In this document: positions 9,159-17,069 of the stretch, piece by piece | How the letters are laid out: every line of letters begins with the position of its first letter | Position numbering within the stretch: the first letter of the stretch is position 1 | Origin: DATGLE01 sp035294325 | Lineage (GTDB): Bacteria; Chloroflexota; Ktedonobacteria; Ktedonobacterales; Ktedonobacteraceae | Assembly: GCA_035294325.1 (NCBI GenBank) | Contig: DATGLE010000141.1 | Coordinates: 1 to 44,196, forward strand | DNA: 44,196 bases | Direction: 5' to 3' | Notes under the pieces: generated by a model | The model's database searches: none | What the model was told of the DNA's origin: nothing | What the model saw: only the letters and a program-made list of their open reading frames with translations | Position numbers and translations under genes: made by a program

Positions 9159-9188
9159 TTGCGCAATAGAGAGCAGGTATGATATAAT
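9159..9188 (+). promoter_or_regulatory. Sigma-70-type promoter for rpmI-rplT
   Basis: TTGCGC (9159-9164), an 18-base spacer and a perfect TATAAT (9183-9188) precede rpmI by about 145 bases. The position and consensus quality make it the likely promoter of the L35-L20 pair. Confidence 0.65.
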
Positions 9189-9332
9189 CGTCGCTCAGGC
9201 GGGACGGCTCGTGAAAAAGGCTTCTCTGCGCCTTCGATAGAGCAAATGTGAGGTGGCCTGGGAACAGGCTTCCCAATTGAGATCGCAAAAAATAGAAAAA
9301 GGCCCCGCCGCAGAATTAAGAGAGAAAGAGTT

Positions 9333-9536
9333 ATGAAGCAGAAGTTAAAAACACACAAAGCAACAGCGAAGCGGATTCACGTAACCGCGTCTGGCAAGTT
9401 CCTGCGCCGCAAAGTGGCGATCAGCCACCTGCGCCGTAACAAATCATCGCGCCTTATTCGCGCGGCTGATAAGAAGTTTCCCCTGTCTACAGCGGATAGG
9501 CGTCGTCTGAAGCGCCTGCTCCCCTATGCCTTCTAA
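9333..9536 (+). CDS. rpmI: 50S ribosomal protein L35
   Basis: 67 aa, the usual length. KQKLKTHKATAKRIHVT, the SGKFLRRK block, and RRLKRLLPYAF at the C-terminus identify L35. The protein is highly basic and sits in the large subunit. It is followed by rplT as in most bacteria. infC, the usual first gene of this operon, is not directly upstream. The ribosome-binding site is weak (AGAGAGAAAGAG). Confidence 0.96.
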   Translation: MKQKLKTHKATAKRIHVTASGKFLRRKVAISHLRRNKSSRLIRAADKKFPLSTADRRRLKRLLPYAF

Positions 9537-9579
9537 GGCCATACTCACAGCAACCATTCGTGAGAGCATAGACTTACAG

Positions 9580-9602
9580 CAGCAGTTTTTCATGAACTGC
9601 TG
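9580..9602 (+). promoter_or_regulatory. Hairpin between rpmI and rplT
   Basis: CAGCAGTT (9580-9587) pairs with AACTGCTG (9595-9602) across a seven-base loop, about 30 bases before the rplT start. L20 is known to repress its own operon through leader structures in other bacteria; whether this hairpin serves that end is inference. The loop side has a short T-run but no T-run follows the hairpin. Confidence 0.4.
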
Positions 9603-9633
9603 AGGATTGAAACACGGAGGATTAGCAAGAACT

Positions 9634-9993
9634 ATGCCAAGAGTAAAACGCGGTGTTGCCGCTCACAAGAAGCATAAGAAGATACTCAAGATGGCAGAGG
9701 GCCATTGGGGCACACGTAGCCGCCTTTTCCGCCCCGCGCATGAATCGGTCATGCGCTCGATGGCCTATATGTATCGTGACCGCCGGAATCGCAAGCGCGA
9801 TATGCGCCGGCTCTGGATTACGCGCATCAATGCCGCTGCTCGCATGCGCGGCGTGAGCTACAGCGTACTGATGCATGCTATCCGCGAGGCCAACATCGGG
9901 GTAGATCGCAAGATTCTGGCCGAGATGGCCGTCAACGATGAGGCCGCCTTTAGCGCGCTCGTCGATCAGGCGCTGGCAACCGTCACTCAATAA
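9634..9993 (+). CDS. rplT: 50S ribosomal protein L20
   Basis: 119 aa from ATG 9634, the usual L20 length, beginning MPRVKRGVAAHKKHKKILK. GHWGTRSRLFRPAHE, YRDRRNRKRDMRRLWITRINAAAR and GVDRKILAEMA are typical. An in-frame ATG 27 bases upstream would add nine residues not found in L20. GGAGG lies 13 bases before the chosen start, rather far. L20 is an early assembly protein of the large subunit and an autoregulator in several bacteria. Confidence 0.96.
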   Translation: MPRVKRGVAAHKKHKKILKMAEGHWGTRSRLFRPAHESVMRSMAYMYRDRRNRKRDMRRLWITRINAAARMRGVSYSVLMHAIREANIGVDRKILAEMAVNDEAAFSALVDQALATVTQ

Positions 9994-10016
9994 CGTCATG
10001 TACACGTCTTTTTGAC

Positions 10017-10137
10017 TGCTCATCGCCGCGCGGTTCGCCGGGGAGGGAAGTCGACGGGCACAGCGCCTGCGGAGCTGTGCCTGCTGACTCCCCTCTCCGA
10101 GTGCGCCTGCGGCGCACCCGTACACATGCCTGGCGGG
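10017..10137. repeat. Decaying palindromic repeat, sister of the 5195-5312 element
   Basis: Inner arms GCACAGC (10058-10064) and GCTGTGC (10074-10080) pair perfectly around GCCTGCGGA; outer arms (10042-10057 with 10081-10098) pair with several mismatches. Flanks CTCATCGCCGCGCGGTTCGCC and GTGCGCCTGCGGCGCAC match those at 5195-5312. It occupies the space between rplT and the RNA methyltransferase gene. Confidence 0.7.
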
Positions 10138-10145
10138 TTAGATAC

Positions 10146-10982
10146 ATGGCTTATATTTCCAGTCCATCAAACCCACGCATCGGCAGGTTGCGAGATCTGC
10201 ATACAACGAGAGGCCGTAAGAACCACGGCCTCTTTTTAATGGAGGGGCCACATCTGCTGGAGGCCCTGCTTGACGCCGCTGTGCCGCTGCACGAGGTCTA
10301 CTATCAGCCGTCGGCGCTGCAACGCACAGCGCGGGGCAGGCTCCTGCTTGACCGTCTGCTGCATGCGACGGACCTGTCTCAGCAGCAATTGATCGAAGTG
10401 AGCGAACGCGTGCTGGCAGCGGTGAGCGATGTGCAAACCTCGCAAGGCGTGGTAAGCGTTCTCTCCTGCGACACCTTCAGCGCGGAACAGGTACGCAAGC
10501 GTCGCGCGCCCGCCATACGGCCCGCACTCTTGATCCTGGACGGGCTGGCCGATCCGGGCAACATGGGCGCGATTCTGCGCACCGCGCTCGCCGCCAACGC
10601 AGCCGGGGTGCTGCTTACTCCAGACTGTGTAGACCACTTCAGCCCGAAGGTCGTGCGGGCGGCTGCCGGAGCGCATATCGCACTGCCCATCGAGGCCGAC
10701 ATGACATGGCCGGTCATCGCTGAAAGGGTCGCGGCTCACTCTCCCGGGCGCGTGTTGCTGGCGGAGGCCGGCAGCCCGCACCTGTATTATGAGCAGGACC
10801 TCAAGCAGCCTTTTGCGCTCATTATCGGCAACGAGGCGCACGGCCCCTCGCAGCAGGCGCGCTCGCTCGCCACGCTTACTATTAGCATTCCCCTGTCTGA
10901 TGGTGTGGAGTCTTTAAACGCGGCGATGGCTACCGGCATTATTCTCTACGAGGCTGTGCGCCAGAGGCAGGCCGCTACCTGA
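10146..10982 (+). CDS. SpoU/TrmH-family RNA 2'-O-methyltransferase (RlmB-like)
   Basis: 278 aa from ATG 10146. All three SPOUT motifs are clear: LADPGNMGAILRTA at about 135-148, IIGNEAHGP at about 226-234 and SIPLSDGVESLNAAMA at about 247-262, the trefoil-knot SAM site. The N-terminal part (about 10-90) fits the SpoU substrate-binding domain. It would 2'-O-methylate a ribose in 23S rRNA or tRNA; the exact target is not readable. The open frame extends 69 bases upstream into the repeat element, so the internal ATG is preferred. Position after rplT is common (often followed by pheS, absent here). Confidence 0.88.
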   Translation: MAYISSPSNPRIGRLRDLHTTRGRKNHGLFLMEGPHLLEALLDAAVPLHEVYYQPSALQRTARGRLLLDRLLHATDLSQQQLIEVSERVLAAVSDVQTSQGVVSVLSCDTFSAEQVRKRRAPAIRPALLILDGLADPGNMGAILRTALAANAAGVLLTPDCVDHFSPKVVRAAAGAHIALPIEADMTWPVIAERVAAHSPGRVLLAEAGSPHLYYEQDLKQPFALIIGNEAHGPSQQARSLATLTISIPLSDGVESLNAAMATGIILYEAVRQRQAAT

Positions 10983-10994
10983 CCATTTTCACCT

Positions 10995-11011
10995 CCGGGC
11001 CAGCTGCCCGG
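10995..11011. terminator. Possible bidirectional terminator hairpin
   Basis: CCGGGC-CAGCT-GCCCGG forms a six-pair GC stem between two convergent genes, with only a short ATTT beyond it. The location is suitable, the T-run is poor. Confidence 0.35.
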
Positions 11012-11065
11012 CATTTACTCGCGAAAGATGAACTGGCCCCAGGAGCGGATGGATAAATCCTGACC

Positions 11066-13195
11066 CTACCCGCTCCATGTGCTATAGTCAGCTATACGCT
11101 CATCGGGCACTACGATATCATTGTGATCGGGGAGCCGGGTATGCGGCGGCGCTCCCGCTCCTGCGCTGGAGGCGGAGGCGGAGGCGGAGGACAACTGTGC
11201 CGTTGCGCTGACTGTGCGCAGGACTCCGCTGACGGTCAGCGGATTCTCCGGCTCATCGTCAAGCAGCATATTCATGCTTGAGGAGGGTACATACTCCTGA
11301 TTTTCGCGCAGCTTGAAAGCCTCTACCGACGAACGCAGTTGCTCGACCAGGCGCGCCAGGCTCTCCATGTACTGCGATGCCTTGCGCGTACTGGCATTGC
11401 TGCGCCGCATAGTCTCGGAAACCTCCTGCATGATCTGCACCACCGAGCCGGAGGATTGCAACTGCCGCGCCGTCATCCGGTTAATGCTCTCGATCTCATG
11501 TGCCTGGTGCTCAACGGCGGCAAAGATCGACTCCAGGGCAACGCCGGCCTCCTGCGTAAGCCTGGCTCCTGTGGTGGTTTCGCGCTCGGTATCCTGCATG
11601 GAGACCGCCACGGCACCGATCTCTTCGCGAACGCTGCGCACGATGCGCGTAACCATGTTGGCCTGCTCCTTCGCGCGTTCGGCCAGGCGGCGAATATCGG
11701 CGGCGACGGCTCCGAAGCCTTTCCCATTATCGCCGGCCATTGCTGCCTGAATGGCGGCATCCAGCGCCAGGCGATTCGTCTGGTGCGCGATGCCGGAGAT
11801 CACGTCAACGATCTCGTTGATCTCGCGCGAGCGCTCTCCCAACGTCTGCACTTTACCAGCGGTGGCCTGCACGTTTTCGGAGATCCGGCCTATCCCTTCG
11901 ACGGCCAGTGCCAGCGATTCGCGCCCGATCTGCGCATCTTTGCGCGCGTCTCGCGCCACTTCATAGAGCACCTGTGAGCGTTCGGCTACCTGGCGGCTCG
12001 ACGCAGCCATATGCTCCACTTCCATCGCGGCTTCCTCAATCTGCGTGATCTGGGCATCGCCGGTCTCTACAAGTGTGGTCATACGGTCGAGAATGATGGT
12101 CGTAAATTTCTCCACCTCGGTGGCAACCTTCTTCACGCGCACAACGAGGCTGCCCAGTTCTTCAACCATGTAGTTGAAGGAATCCGCGAGCACGCCGAGG
12201 GCGTCGGCGGTCACTTCGGCCTGCACGCGCAGATCCCCTTCGCCGATGCCGCTGACCTCGCTTACCAGCTTCTCTACCTGGGCCTGCAAGAGATCGCGCT
12301 GTAATTGCGTCTGTTGAATGAGAAGTACGATATTATCCAGCATGCTGTTCATGGAGTTGGCGACCATGCAGATCTCGTCGCGCCCTACAAGCGTGGCGCG
12401 GGCCGCCGTCTCGCCTCTGCCAATGCGCCTGGTCAGGTTGGCAAGTTCGCTCAGCGGGCGCGTTATGGTCAGGTTGACAACATAGCCAATGGCGACGACA
12501 ACCATAATCGTGCTCAGAAAGGCGATGACGGTGGTCAGAGTGATGGCGTTGACCTGCGTCGGAAGGGCGATGCTGGCGCTGACGGCATTCGCGATCTGGC
12601 CGATCCCCTGCCAGTCTCGTATCACCAGTGCATACTGCTGGTTCGCACCTGCGAGCAGTTTATGCAGCACAGTCGCCGGAGCCTGGGTCGCGATCCCATG
12701 CAATACCTGCTGCACGGCAGCGCTGTAGGCGGGCCAGTCCTTACTTTGCAATGTGGTAAGTAGACGCTGCTGATCGGCCGGTATGGTCGCGGCAGGATCA
12801 TTGCCTGTCAGGATGGAGAGCGTGTCACTCATGCCGGGCGCGGTTGTCAACTGGTAGCTCTGCTGATAATGCTTCAAGGCTGCGCCGATCTGCCGGGTGA
12901 GCATGTTCACACTTTTAAGCAGGCCCGGCGTCCTGGCCTGCACAATGGAGTTCGATTGGTATTGATCTTGATAGGCCGCGTTGAGGGAACTATCGAGGTT
13001 TTGCAAATCTTCCCGCACCGCCGTTGTGGCCTGCATCATGGCGATGCTGGATTGCATGGCCTGGCTGCGCGCGCTCTGCTCGCTGGCGAATGCAATACCC
13101 TGAATGGCGACGATAATGCCCGGGATCACAGCGGCAAGCAAAAACGCGTAGAAGAGGCGCCGAAATATGGGGATATTAGCCACGAAGGTAAGCAT
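11066..13195 (-). CDS. PilJ-like methyl-accepting chemotaxis protein
   Basis: 709 aa. TM1 at about 12-35 and TM2 at about 213-240 bracket an outer helical sensor of about 175 residues. A HAMP domain follows (about 235-290, with TRPLSELANLTRRIGRGET) and a second HAMP-like unit at about 305-360 (GEGDLRVQAEVTADALG). The signalling hairpin tip reads TNRLALDAAIQAAMAG with GKGFGAVAADIRRLAE; AAIQAAMAG is the form seen in PilJ/PixJ receptors of type IV pili systems rather than the usual AAIEAARAG. The tail is a Ser/Ala-rich linker with no CheR-docking pentapeptide. No che or pil gene is nearby. GGAAGG lies 11 bases before the ATG. Confidence 0.88.
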   Translation of the reverse strand: MLTFVANIPIFRRLFYAFLLAAVIPGIIVAIQGIAFASEQSARSQAMQSSIAMMQATTAVREDLQNLDSSLNAAYQDQYQSNSIVQARTPGLLKSVNMLTRQIGAALKHYQQSYQLTTAPGMSDTLSILTGNDPAATIPADQQRLLTTLQSKDWPAYSAAVQQVLHGIATQAPATVLHKLLAGANQQYALVIRDWQGIGQIANAVSASIALPTQVNAITLTTVIAFLSTIMVVVAIGYVVNLTITRPLSELANLTRRIGRGETAARATLVGRDEICMVANSMNSMLDNIVLLIQQTQLQRDLLQAQVEKLVSEVSGIGEGDLRVQAEVTADALGVLADSFNYMVEELGSLVVRVKKVATEVEKFTTIILDRMTTLVETGDAQITQIEEAAMEVEHMAASSRQVAERSQVLYEVARDARKDAQIGRESLALAVEGIGRISENVQATAGKVQTLGERSREINEIVDVISGIAHQTNRLALDAAIQAAMAGDNGKGFGAVAADIRRLAERAKEQANMVTRIVRSVREEIGAVAVSMQDTERETTTGARLTQEAGVALESIFAAVEHQAHEIESINRMTARQLQSSGSVVQIMQEVSETMRRSNASTRKASQYMESLARLVEQLRSSVEAFKLRENQEYVPSSSMNMLLDDEPENPLTVSGVLRTVSATAQLSSASASASSAGAGAPPHTRLPDHNDIVVPDERIADYSTWSG

Positions 13196-13241
13196 AGCTG
13201 CGTCATCCTTCCTCTAACCTTGTGTAATTATAACTATCTTT

Positions 13242-13267
13242 ATATTGTGTAACATATTACACAATAT
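13242..13267. promoter_or_regulatory. Perfect 11-bp inverted repeat upstream of chemoreceptor gene, candidate operator
   Basis: ATATTGTGTAA (13242-13252) and TTACACAATAT (13257-13267) are perfect reverse complements separated by CATA. A third half-site, TTGTGTAAT, occurs at 13220-13228 next to the gene start. AT-rich symmetric sites like this are typical of dimeric helix-turn-helix repressors (TetR, MarR, GntR classes). It lies about 47 bases before the chemoreceptor start. No regulator gene is adjacent. The rest of 13196-13618 holds the palindrome at 13421. Confidence 0.6.
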
Positions 13268-13420
13268 CGATGAAATAGTAATCTTCAGCACGTCAAATAG
13301 GAGTTTACATTGTCTTTTGGCAATCTTAAACGTATGGTGCGCGGATTAGCCCGATTTTCCTATCTGTTCACAGAGTGTGTCTGATTTCCGACACCTCTGC
13401 CTGCTCGCGCCTGCGGCGCT

Positions 13421-13489
13421 CGCCAGAGAGAGGACATGATGTGGAAAACGCACAAAGTGCGTTTTCCACATCATGTCCTCTCTCTGGCG
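13421..13489. repeat. Perfect 33-bp palindrome between chemoreceptor and biotin carboxylase genes
   Basis: Arms 13421-13453 and 13457-13489 are perfect reverse complements around AAA. The left flank reads CTCGCGCCTGCGGCG and the right flank GGGACGGAGCCGCAC, as in other copies. The central arm sequence is unique to this site. Confidence 0.9.
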
Positions 13490-13618
13490 GGACGGAGCCG
13501 CACGAACTCCCGGCCAGAACAGGCGAGACCACCGAGGACACCTCATCCCCGGCAGATTCTCTGCACTCGTGCTATACTGTGAGCAGGAAAAAAGCATGAA
13601 GTCGAAGGAGCCTTCTTG

Positions 13619-15199
13619 ATGGATACGTTCTCCGTAGCGCGCTGGCCGTTCCAGAAGGTGTTGATTGCCAATCGTGGCGAGATCGCTCTGCGCGTCATTC
13701 GCGCCTGCCGTGAGCTTGGGTTGAGCAGTGTGGCCGTCTATAGCGATGTTGACCGCAACGCCTTGCATGTGCGTATGGCGGACGAAGCCTACCACATTGG
13801 TCCGGCCCAGGCCGCGAAAAGCTATTTGAACATTCCCGCTCTGATCGATGTGGCAAAGCGCTCGGGCGCGCAGGCGATACATCCCGGCTATGGTTTTTTG
13901 TCAGAAAACGCGGCCTTCGTGAAGGCGTGCGAGGAGGCGGGTTTGATCTTTGTCGGGCCGCCAGTGGAGGCGCAGGAGGCGATGGGCGAGAAAACGGCGG
14001 CGCGGCGCACGGCGCAGGCCGCTGGTGTGCCGATTGTGCCAGGGGCGATGAGCGATGTTGAGGATGATGCCCAGGCGCAGGCGATGGCCGAGCGCCTGGG
14101 CTATCCTCTGTTGCTGAAGGCAGCTGCCGGCGGCGGAGGCAAGGGCATTCGCTTCGTGCGCGATCCTAAAGAACTTCTGCCGTCCCTGCGCCTGGCGCGC
14201 AGCGAGGCCAGAAGCGCCTTTGGCGATGGACGCGTCTATCTGGAGAAAGCGATCACGCCCGCGCGCCATATCGAGGTGCAGTTCATTGCCGATACGCATG
14301 GCAACGTGGTTCACCTGTGCGAGCGCGAGTGCAGCGTTCAGCGTCGCCATCAGAAGCTCGTTGAGGAGACGCCATCGCCGGTGGTAGATGAAGAGCTGCG
14401 CGCACGCATGACTACGGCCACGGTGAACCTGGTGCGCACGATCCGTTATGTCAATGCCGGAACCGCCGAATACTTGCTGGGGCCGGATGGCAATTTCTAC
14501 TTTCTGGAGGTCAACGCACGCATCCAGGTAGAACATCCGGTGACGGAGTGGTGTACCGGCGTCGATCTGGTGCAGGAACAGTTTCGCGTGGCCGCCGGCC
14601 TGCCGCTCTCTTTTACACAGGAACAGATCACGCTGCACGGCGCGGCCATCGAGTGCCGCATTTCGGCGGAGGATCCCGAGAATCGTTTCCTGCCCGCTAC
14701 CGGTACGGTGCTGGCGTTACAGGAGCCTTCCGGTCCAGGCGTGCGCGTCGATAGCGGCCTCTATCCAGGCTTACAGGTGCCGCTCTTCTATGATCCGCTG
14801 CTCTCGAAGCTGATCGTGTGGGGCAGGGACCGCGCCCAGGCGATTGCGCGCATGCGCCGCGCGCTGGCCGAGTACCAGATTACCGGCGTGCGCACTACGC
14901 TGCCCTTCGCGCGCTGGTTAATGGAGCATCCACGCTTTATCGCCGGCGATCTCTCAACCGATTTTATCGCCGAAGAGTGGGATACCAGAAAGAAGGCCCC
15001 CGGGGCGGAAGAGGGTGAGACGCGTGTGCATGGAATGGAGGCACTGGCACCGGAGCAGGTCGCGGCTATTATCGGCGCTCTGCTAATGCATGCACAGGCT
15101 GAGGAGGAGAAATCGAGACGCCATCCGCTCTCTGACAGCAGAGAAGAGGTGAGTCGCTGGCGCGAGGCCGCACGCCGGGAGATCCTGCACCGCATGTAG
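13619..15199 (+). CDS. accC: Biotin carboxylase subunit (acetyl-CoA or related carboxylase)
   Basis: 526 aa. Typical features are the N-terminal KVLIANRGEIALRVIRAC, IHPGYGFLSENAAF, the ATP-grasp loop AAAGGGGKGIRFV at about 168-180, HIEVQFIAD and ECSVQRRHQKLVEE, and EVNARIQVEHPVTE at about 297-310. The enzyme carboxylates biotin with bicarbonate and ATP. After the biotin-carboxylase C domain (to about 455) it continues for some 70 charged residues unlike a biotinyl domain; no MKM motif is present. Start ATG 13619 has GAAGGAG eight bases before it. No accB, accA or accD is adjacent, so the substrate (acetyl-, propionyl-CoA or pyruvate) stays open. Confidence 0.9.
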   Translation: MDTFSVARWPFQKVLIANRGEIALRVIRACRELGLSSVAVYSDVDRNALHVRMADEAYHIGPAQAAKSYLNIPALIDVAKRSGAQAIHPGYGFLSENAAFVKACEEAGLIFVGPPVEAQEAMGEKTAARRTAQAAGVPIVPGAMSDVEDDAQAQAMAERLGYPLLLKAAAGGGGKGIRFVRDPKELLPSLRLARSEARSAFGDGRVYLEKAITPARHIEVQFIADTHGNVVHLCERECSVQRRHQKLVEETPSPVVDEELRARMTTATVNLVRTIRYVNAGTAEYLLGPDGNFYFLEVNARIQVEHPVTEWCTGVDLVQEQFRVAAGLPLSFTQEQITLHGAAIECRISAEDPENRFLPATGTVLALQEPSGPGVRVDSGLYPGLQVPLFYDPLLSKLIVWGRDRAQAIARMRRALAEYQITGVRTTLPFARWLMEHPRFIAGDLSTDFIAEEWDTRKKAPGAEEGETRVHGMEALAPEQVAAIIGALLMHAQAEEEKSRRHPLSDSREEVSRWREAARREILHRM

Positions 15200-15206
15200 T
15201 AGCTTA

Positions 15207-15320
15207 TTCAGGTCCCTCGCCGTCTCTGACGGTTATCTATTGGTGTGGATGGCATGGAGCGGCCTGCGTCCGCTCCATGCCATCCACACCAATGTTTGCG
15301 AAGCGCGCAGGCGCTGAGCA
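15207..15320. repeat. 24-bp palindrome between convergent accC and lepB
   Basis: Arms 15239-15262 and 15270-15293 are perfect, with loop CCTGCGT. The tip GAGCGGCCTGCG is identical to that at 43990-44000. The flank TTCAGGTCCCT at 15207-15217 is the reverse complement of AGGGACCTGAA at 44051-44061, and GCGAAGCGCGCAGGCGCTG matches the reverse of the left flank of the dnaE element. The two copies are therefore related while their arms differ. Confidence 0.85.
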
Positions 15321-15349
15321 GTCACGGAAAGAAGGAGTGCCTCTTGCTA

Positions 15350-15931
15350 TTACTGGCGTACCCTGGCAAAGACCTTGCTGGCGTCGGGCAAGAGGCCGAG
15401 ATTGTTTTCGTTGAGCGGCCAGTAGACGATCACGACTTTGCCGATGATGTTCTGGCGCGGCACGAATCCCCATGCGCGCGAGTCGGAACTGTCGCCGCGA
15501 TTGTCGCCCATAACAAAATATTCGTCGGGGCCGACGATGCGGTTGGTGAACGATGGATAAGGATTGCTATCGTCGCGGCTGTTGATATACGGCTCGTGCA
15601 GGATGACGCCGTTCACAATGACGCTCTGGCCGACAACGCTAATGATATCGCCGGGAATGGCGACTATACGCTTGACGTAATCCTCCTGGGGATCGGGCGG
15701 ATACTGGAAGACGATGATATCACCACGCTGCGGCGGCTGCAAGAGGTAGGCACCCTTGTAGACCAGGACGTATTCCTGGTTGTGCAGCGTCGGCTCCATG
15801 CTCTGCCCATCGATATGAAAGTTTTGTATGAAGATGCGCATAAGAAAGACCATCAGCAGGGCGATGATGGTCATTTCTATGATCTGGCCTGCCCAGAGCT
15901 GTATCCAGGTGGGGCGCTGATACTGTTCCAA
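15350..15931 (-). CDS. lepB: Signal peptidase I
   Basis: 193 aa from TTG 15931, which follows GGAGG by six bases; the frame is open further upstream to 16072 but that part is not peptidase-like. One N-terminal membrane segment (about 18-36) anchors the outer domain. The catalytic Ser is in GQSMEPTL (Ser44), the general-base Lys in YVKRIVAIPGD (Lys87), and the C-terminal box GDNRGDSSDSR lies at about 142-152. It cleaves signal peptides on the outer face of the membrane. Convergent with accC. Family assignment is certain, the start is an inference. Confidence 0.94.
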   Translation of the reverse strand: MEQYQRPTWIQLWAGQIIEMTIIALLMVFLMRIFIQNFHIDGQSMEPTLHNQEYVLVYKGAYLLQPPQRGDIIVFQYPPDPQEDYVKRIVAIPGDIISVVGQSVIVNGVILHEPYINSRDDSNPYPSFTNRIVGPDEYFVMGDNRGDSSDSRAWGFVPRQNIIGKVVIVYWPLNENNLGLLPDASKVFARVRQ

Positions 15932-16085
15932 GCATTTCCTCCTCTCTCTTTCTATTATCAGACAGAGGAAAAATGCTGCCTTTTCAGGCGCGCGGCGGCT
16001 CGCAGGTGAGGCTCGCGCATCAATAAATGAGTGCAGAGCATGGCCCGGGGTCAGGGGGGCCGCCTCCAACAACCCCGCTCTGATA

Positions 16086-16970
16086 TTATTTTTCCTGGAC
16101 GGGCGGAGGAAGCTCGAAGGCGGGGGGAGTTTTGCCGCGCCGCTCTGCCGCCGCGGCTTTCAGGCGCTCGACGGCTTCATGTGGCACAGGGCGACCACCA
16201 AGTGGCGTGGGATGAATGCCCGGGCCGTGGAAATCGGTGCCGCCGGTAGGAATAAGGTTGTATTCGTCGGCAAGGGCGCGCAGCGCTCGCTCCTGGTCGG
16301 CAGTGTAGGGGCCGTAATAGGTTTCAAGGCCAACCATGCCGGCTTCGCACAGCCCCGGCAGCCAGTCGCGCAGCTCATCCAGGCCGGGCAACTCGATGGG
16401 ATGGGCCATGACGGGCAGTCCGTTGGCGCTGGCTATCAGCCGCACGGCATCTTCGGGCGTGAGTTTGTAGCGTGGAACATAGGCCGGGCCGCCGGTTCCG
16501 ATATATTTGTCGAAAGCCTCGCCAATGCTGCTGACGTAGCCAGCCTCTAACAAAGCTTTGGCGACGTGGGGCCGGCCTACGGCGCCCTGCGCGATTTCGC
16601 GGACACGCTCCCACGAGATGTGCAGCCCTTCCTGATTGAGCAGTTCTACCATGCGCTGTCCACGGCGCACGCGGGCATCGCGCAGCACTTGCAGGACCGA
16701 CTGGAACGCGGGGCGCTGGTACTCAAGAAAGTAGCCCAGGACGTGGACCTCGCCGCCACTCACATCGGTGTTGATCTCGATGCCGGGAATGAAGTCGATA
16801 TCCAGCGCTCGCGCGGCGCCGGCGGCCTCCTCCAGTCCGCCGGTGCTGTCATGGTCGGTAAGCGCCAGTACGCGCAATCCTACCGCCTTCGCGCGCTCAA
16901 GCAGTTCGGTTGGCGAGTAGATGCCGTCCGAGGCGGTAGAGTGGGTGTGAAGATCAATATAATTTGTCAT
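16086..16970 (-). CDS. PHP-domain phosphoesterase (YciV/RNase AM-like)
   Basis: 294 aa. The PHP metal-binding set is intact: DLHTHSTASDG (His8, His10, Asp15), LTDHDS (Asp39, His40), PGIEI, MAHPIELPGL and GGTDFHG. Single-domain proteins of this class are 5'-3' exoribonucleases or 3',5'-nucleotide bisphosphate phosphatases. It follows rny, with the 17008 palindrome between them; this pairs two RNA-processing-related genes, though co-transcription through the hairpin is uncertain. The start ATG 16970 is chosen for the family N-terminus; the upstream frame crosses the repeat. The ribosome-binding site is weak. Confidence 0.85.
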   Translation of the reverse strand: MTNYIDLHTHSTASDGIYSPTELLERAKAVGLRVLALTDHDSTGGLEEAAGAARALDIDFIPGIEINTDVSGGEVHVLGYFLEYQRPAFQSVLQVLRDARVRRGQRMVELLNQEGLHISWERVREIAQGAVGRPHVAKALLEAGYVSSIGEAFDKYIGTGGPAYVPRYKLTPEDAVRLIASANGLPVMAHPIELPGLDELRDWLPGLCEAGMVGLETYYGPYTADQERALRALADEYNLIPTGGTDFHGPGIHPTPLGGRPVPHEAVERLKAAAAERRGKTPPAFELPPPVQEK

Positions 16971-17007
16971 GAAATTGCTACATTTTCCTTTTCTGCGATT
17001 GATGCCA

Positions 17008-17058
17008 GTTTGTGGTATTGTGCGGGCAGCCTGCGGCTGCCCGCACAATACCACAAAC
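17008..17058. repeat. 23-bp palindrome downstream of rny
   Basis: Arms 17008-17030 and 17036-17058 are perfect reverse complements; the loop is CTGCG. It begins 11 bases past the rny stop, so it could end or protect the rny transcript, though no T-run follows. Confidence 0.88.
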
Positions 17059-17069
17059 GCAAGGATTTT

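Noticed and set aside
8903..9358. A 151-codon open frame on the minus strand in the gap before rpmI
   Set aside because: It runs through a decayed repeat and the rpmI promoter, has no ribosome-binding site and no known motif; Cys- and Arg-rich random composition.
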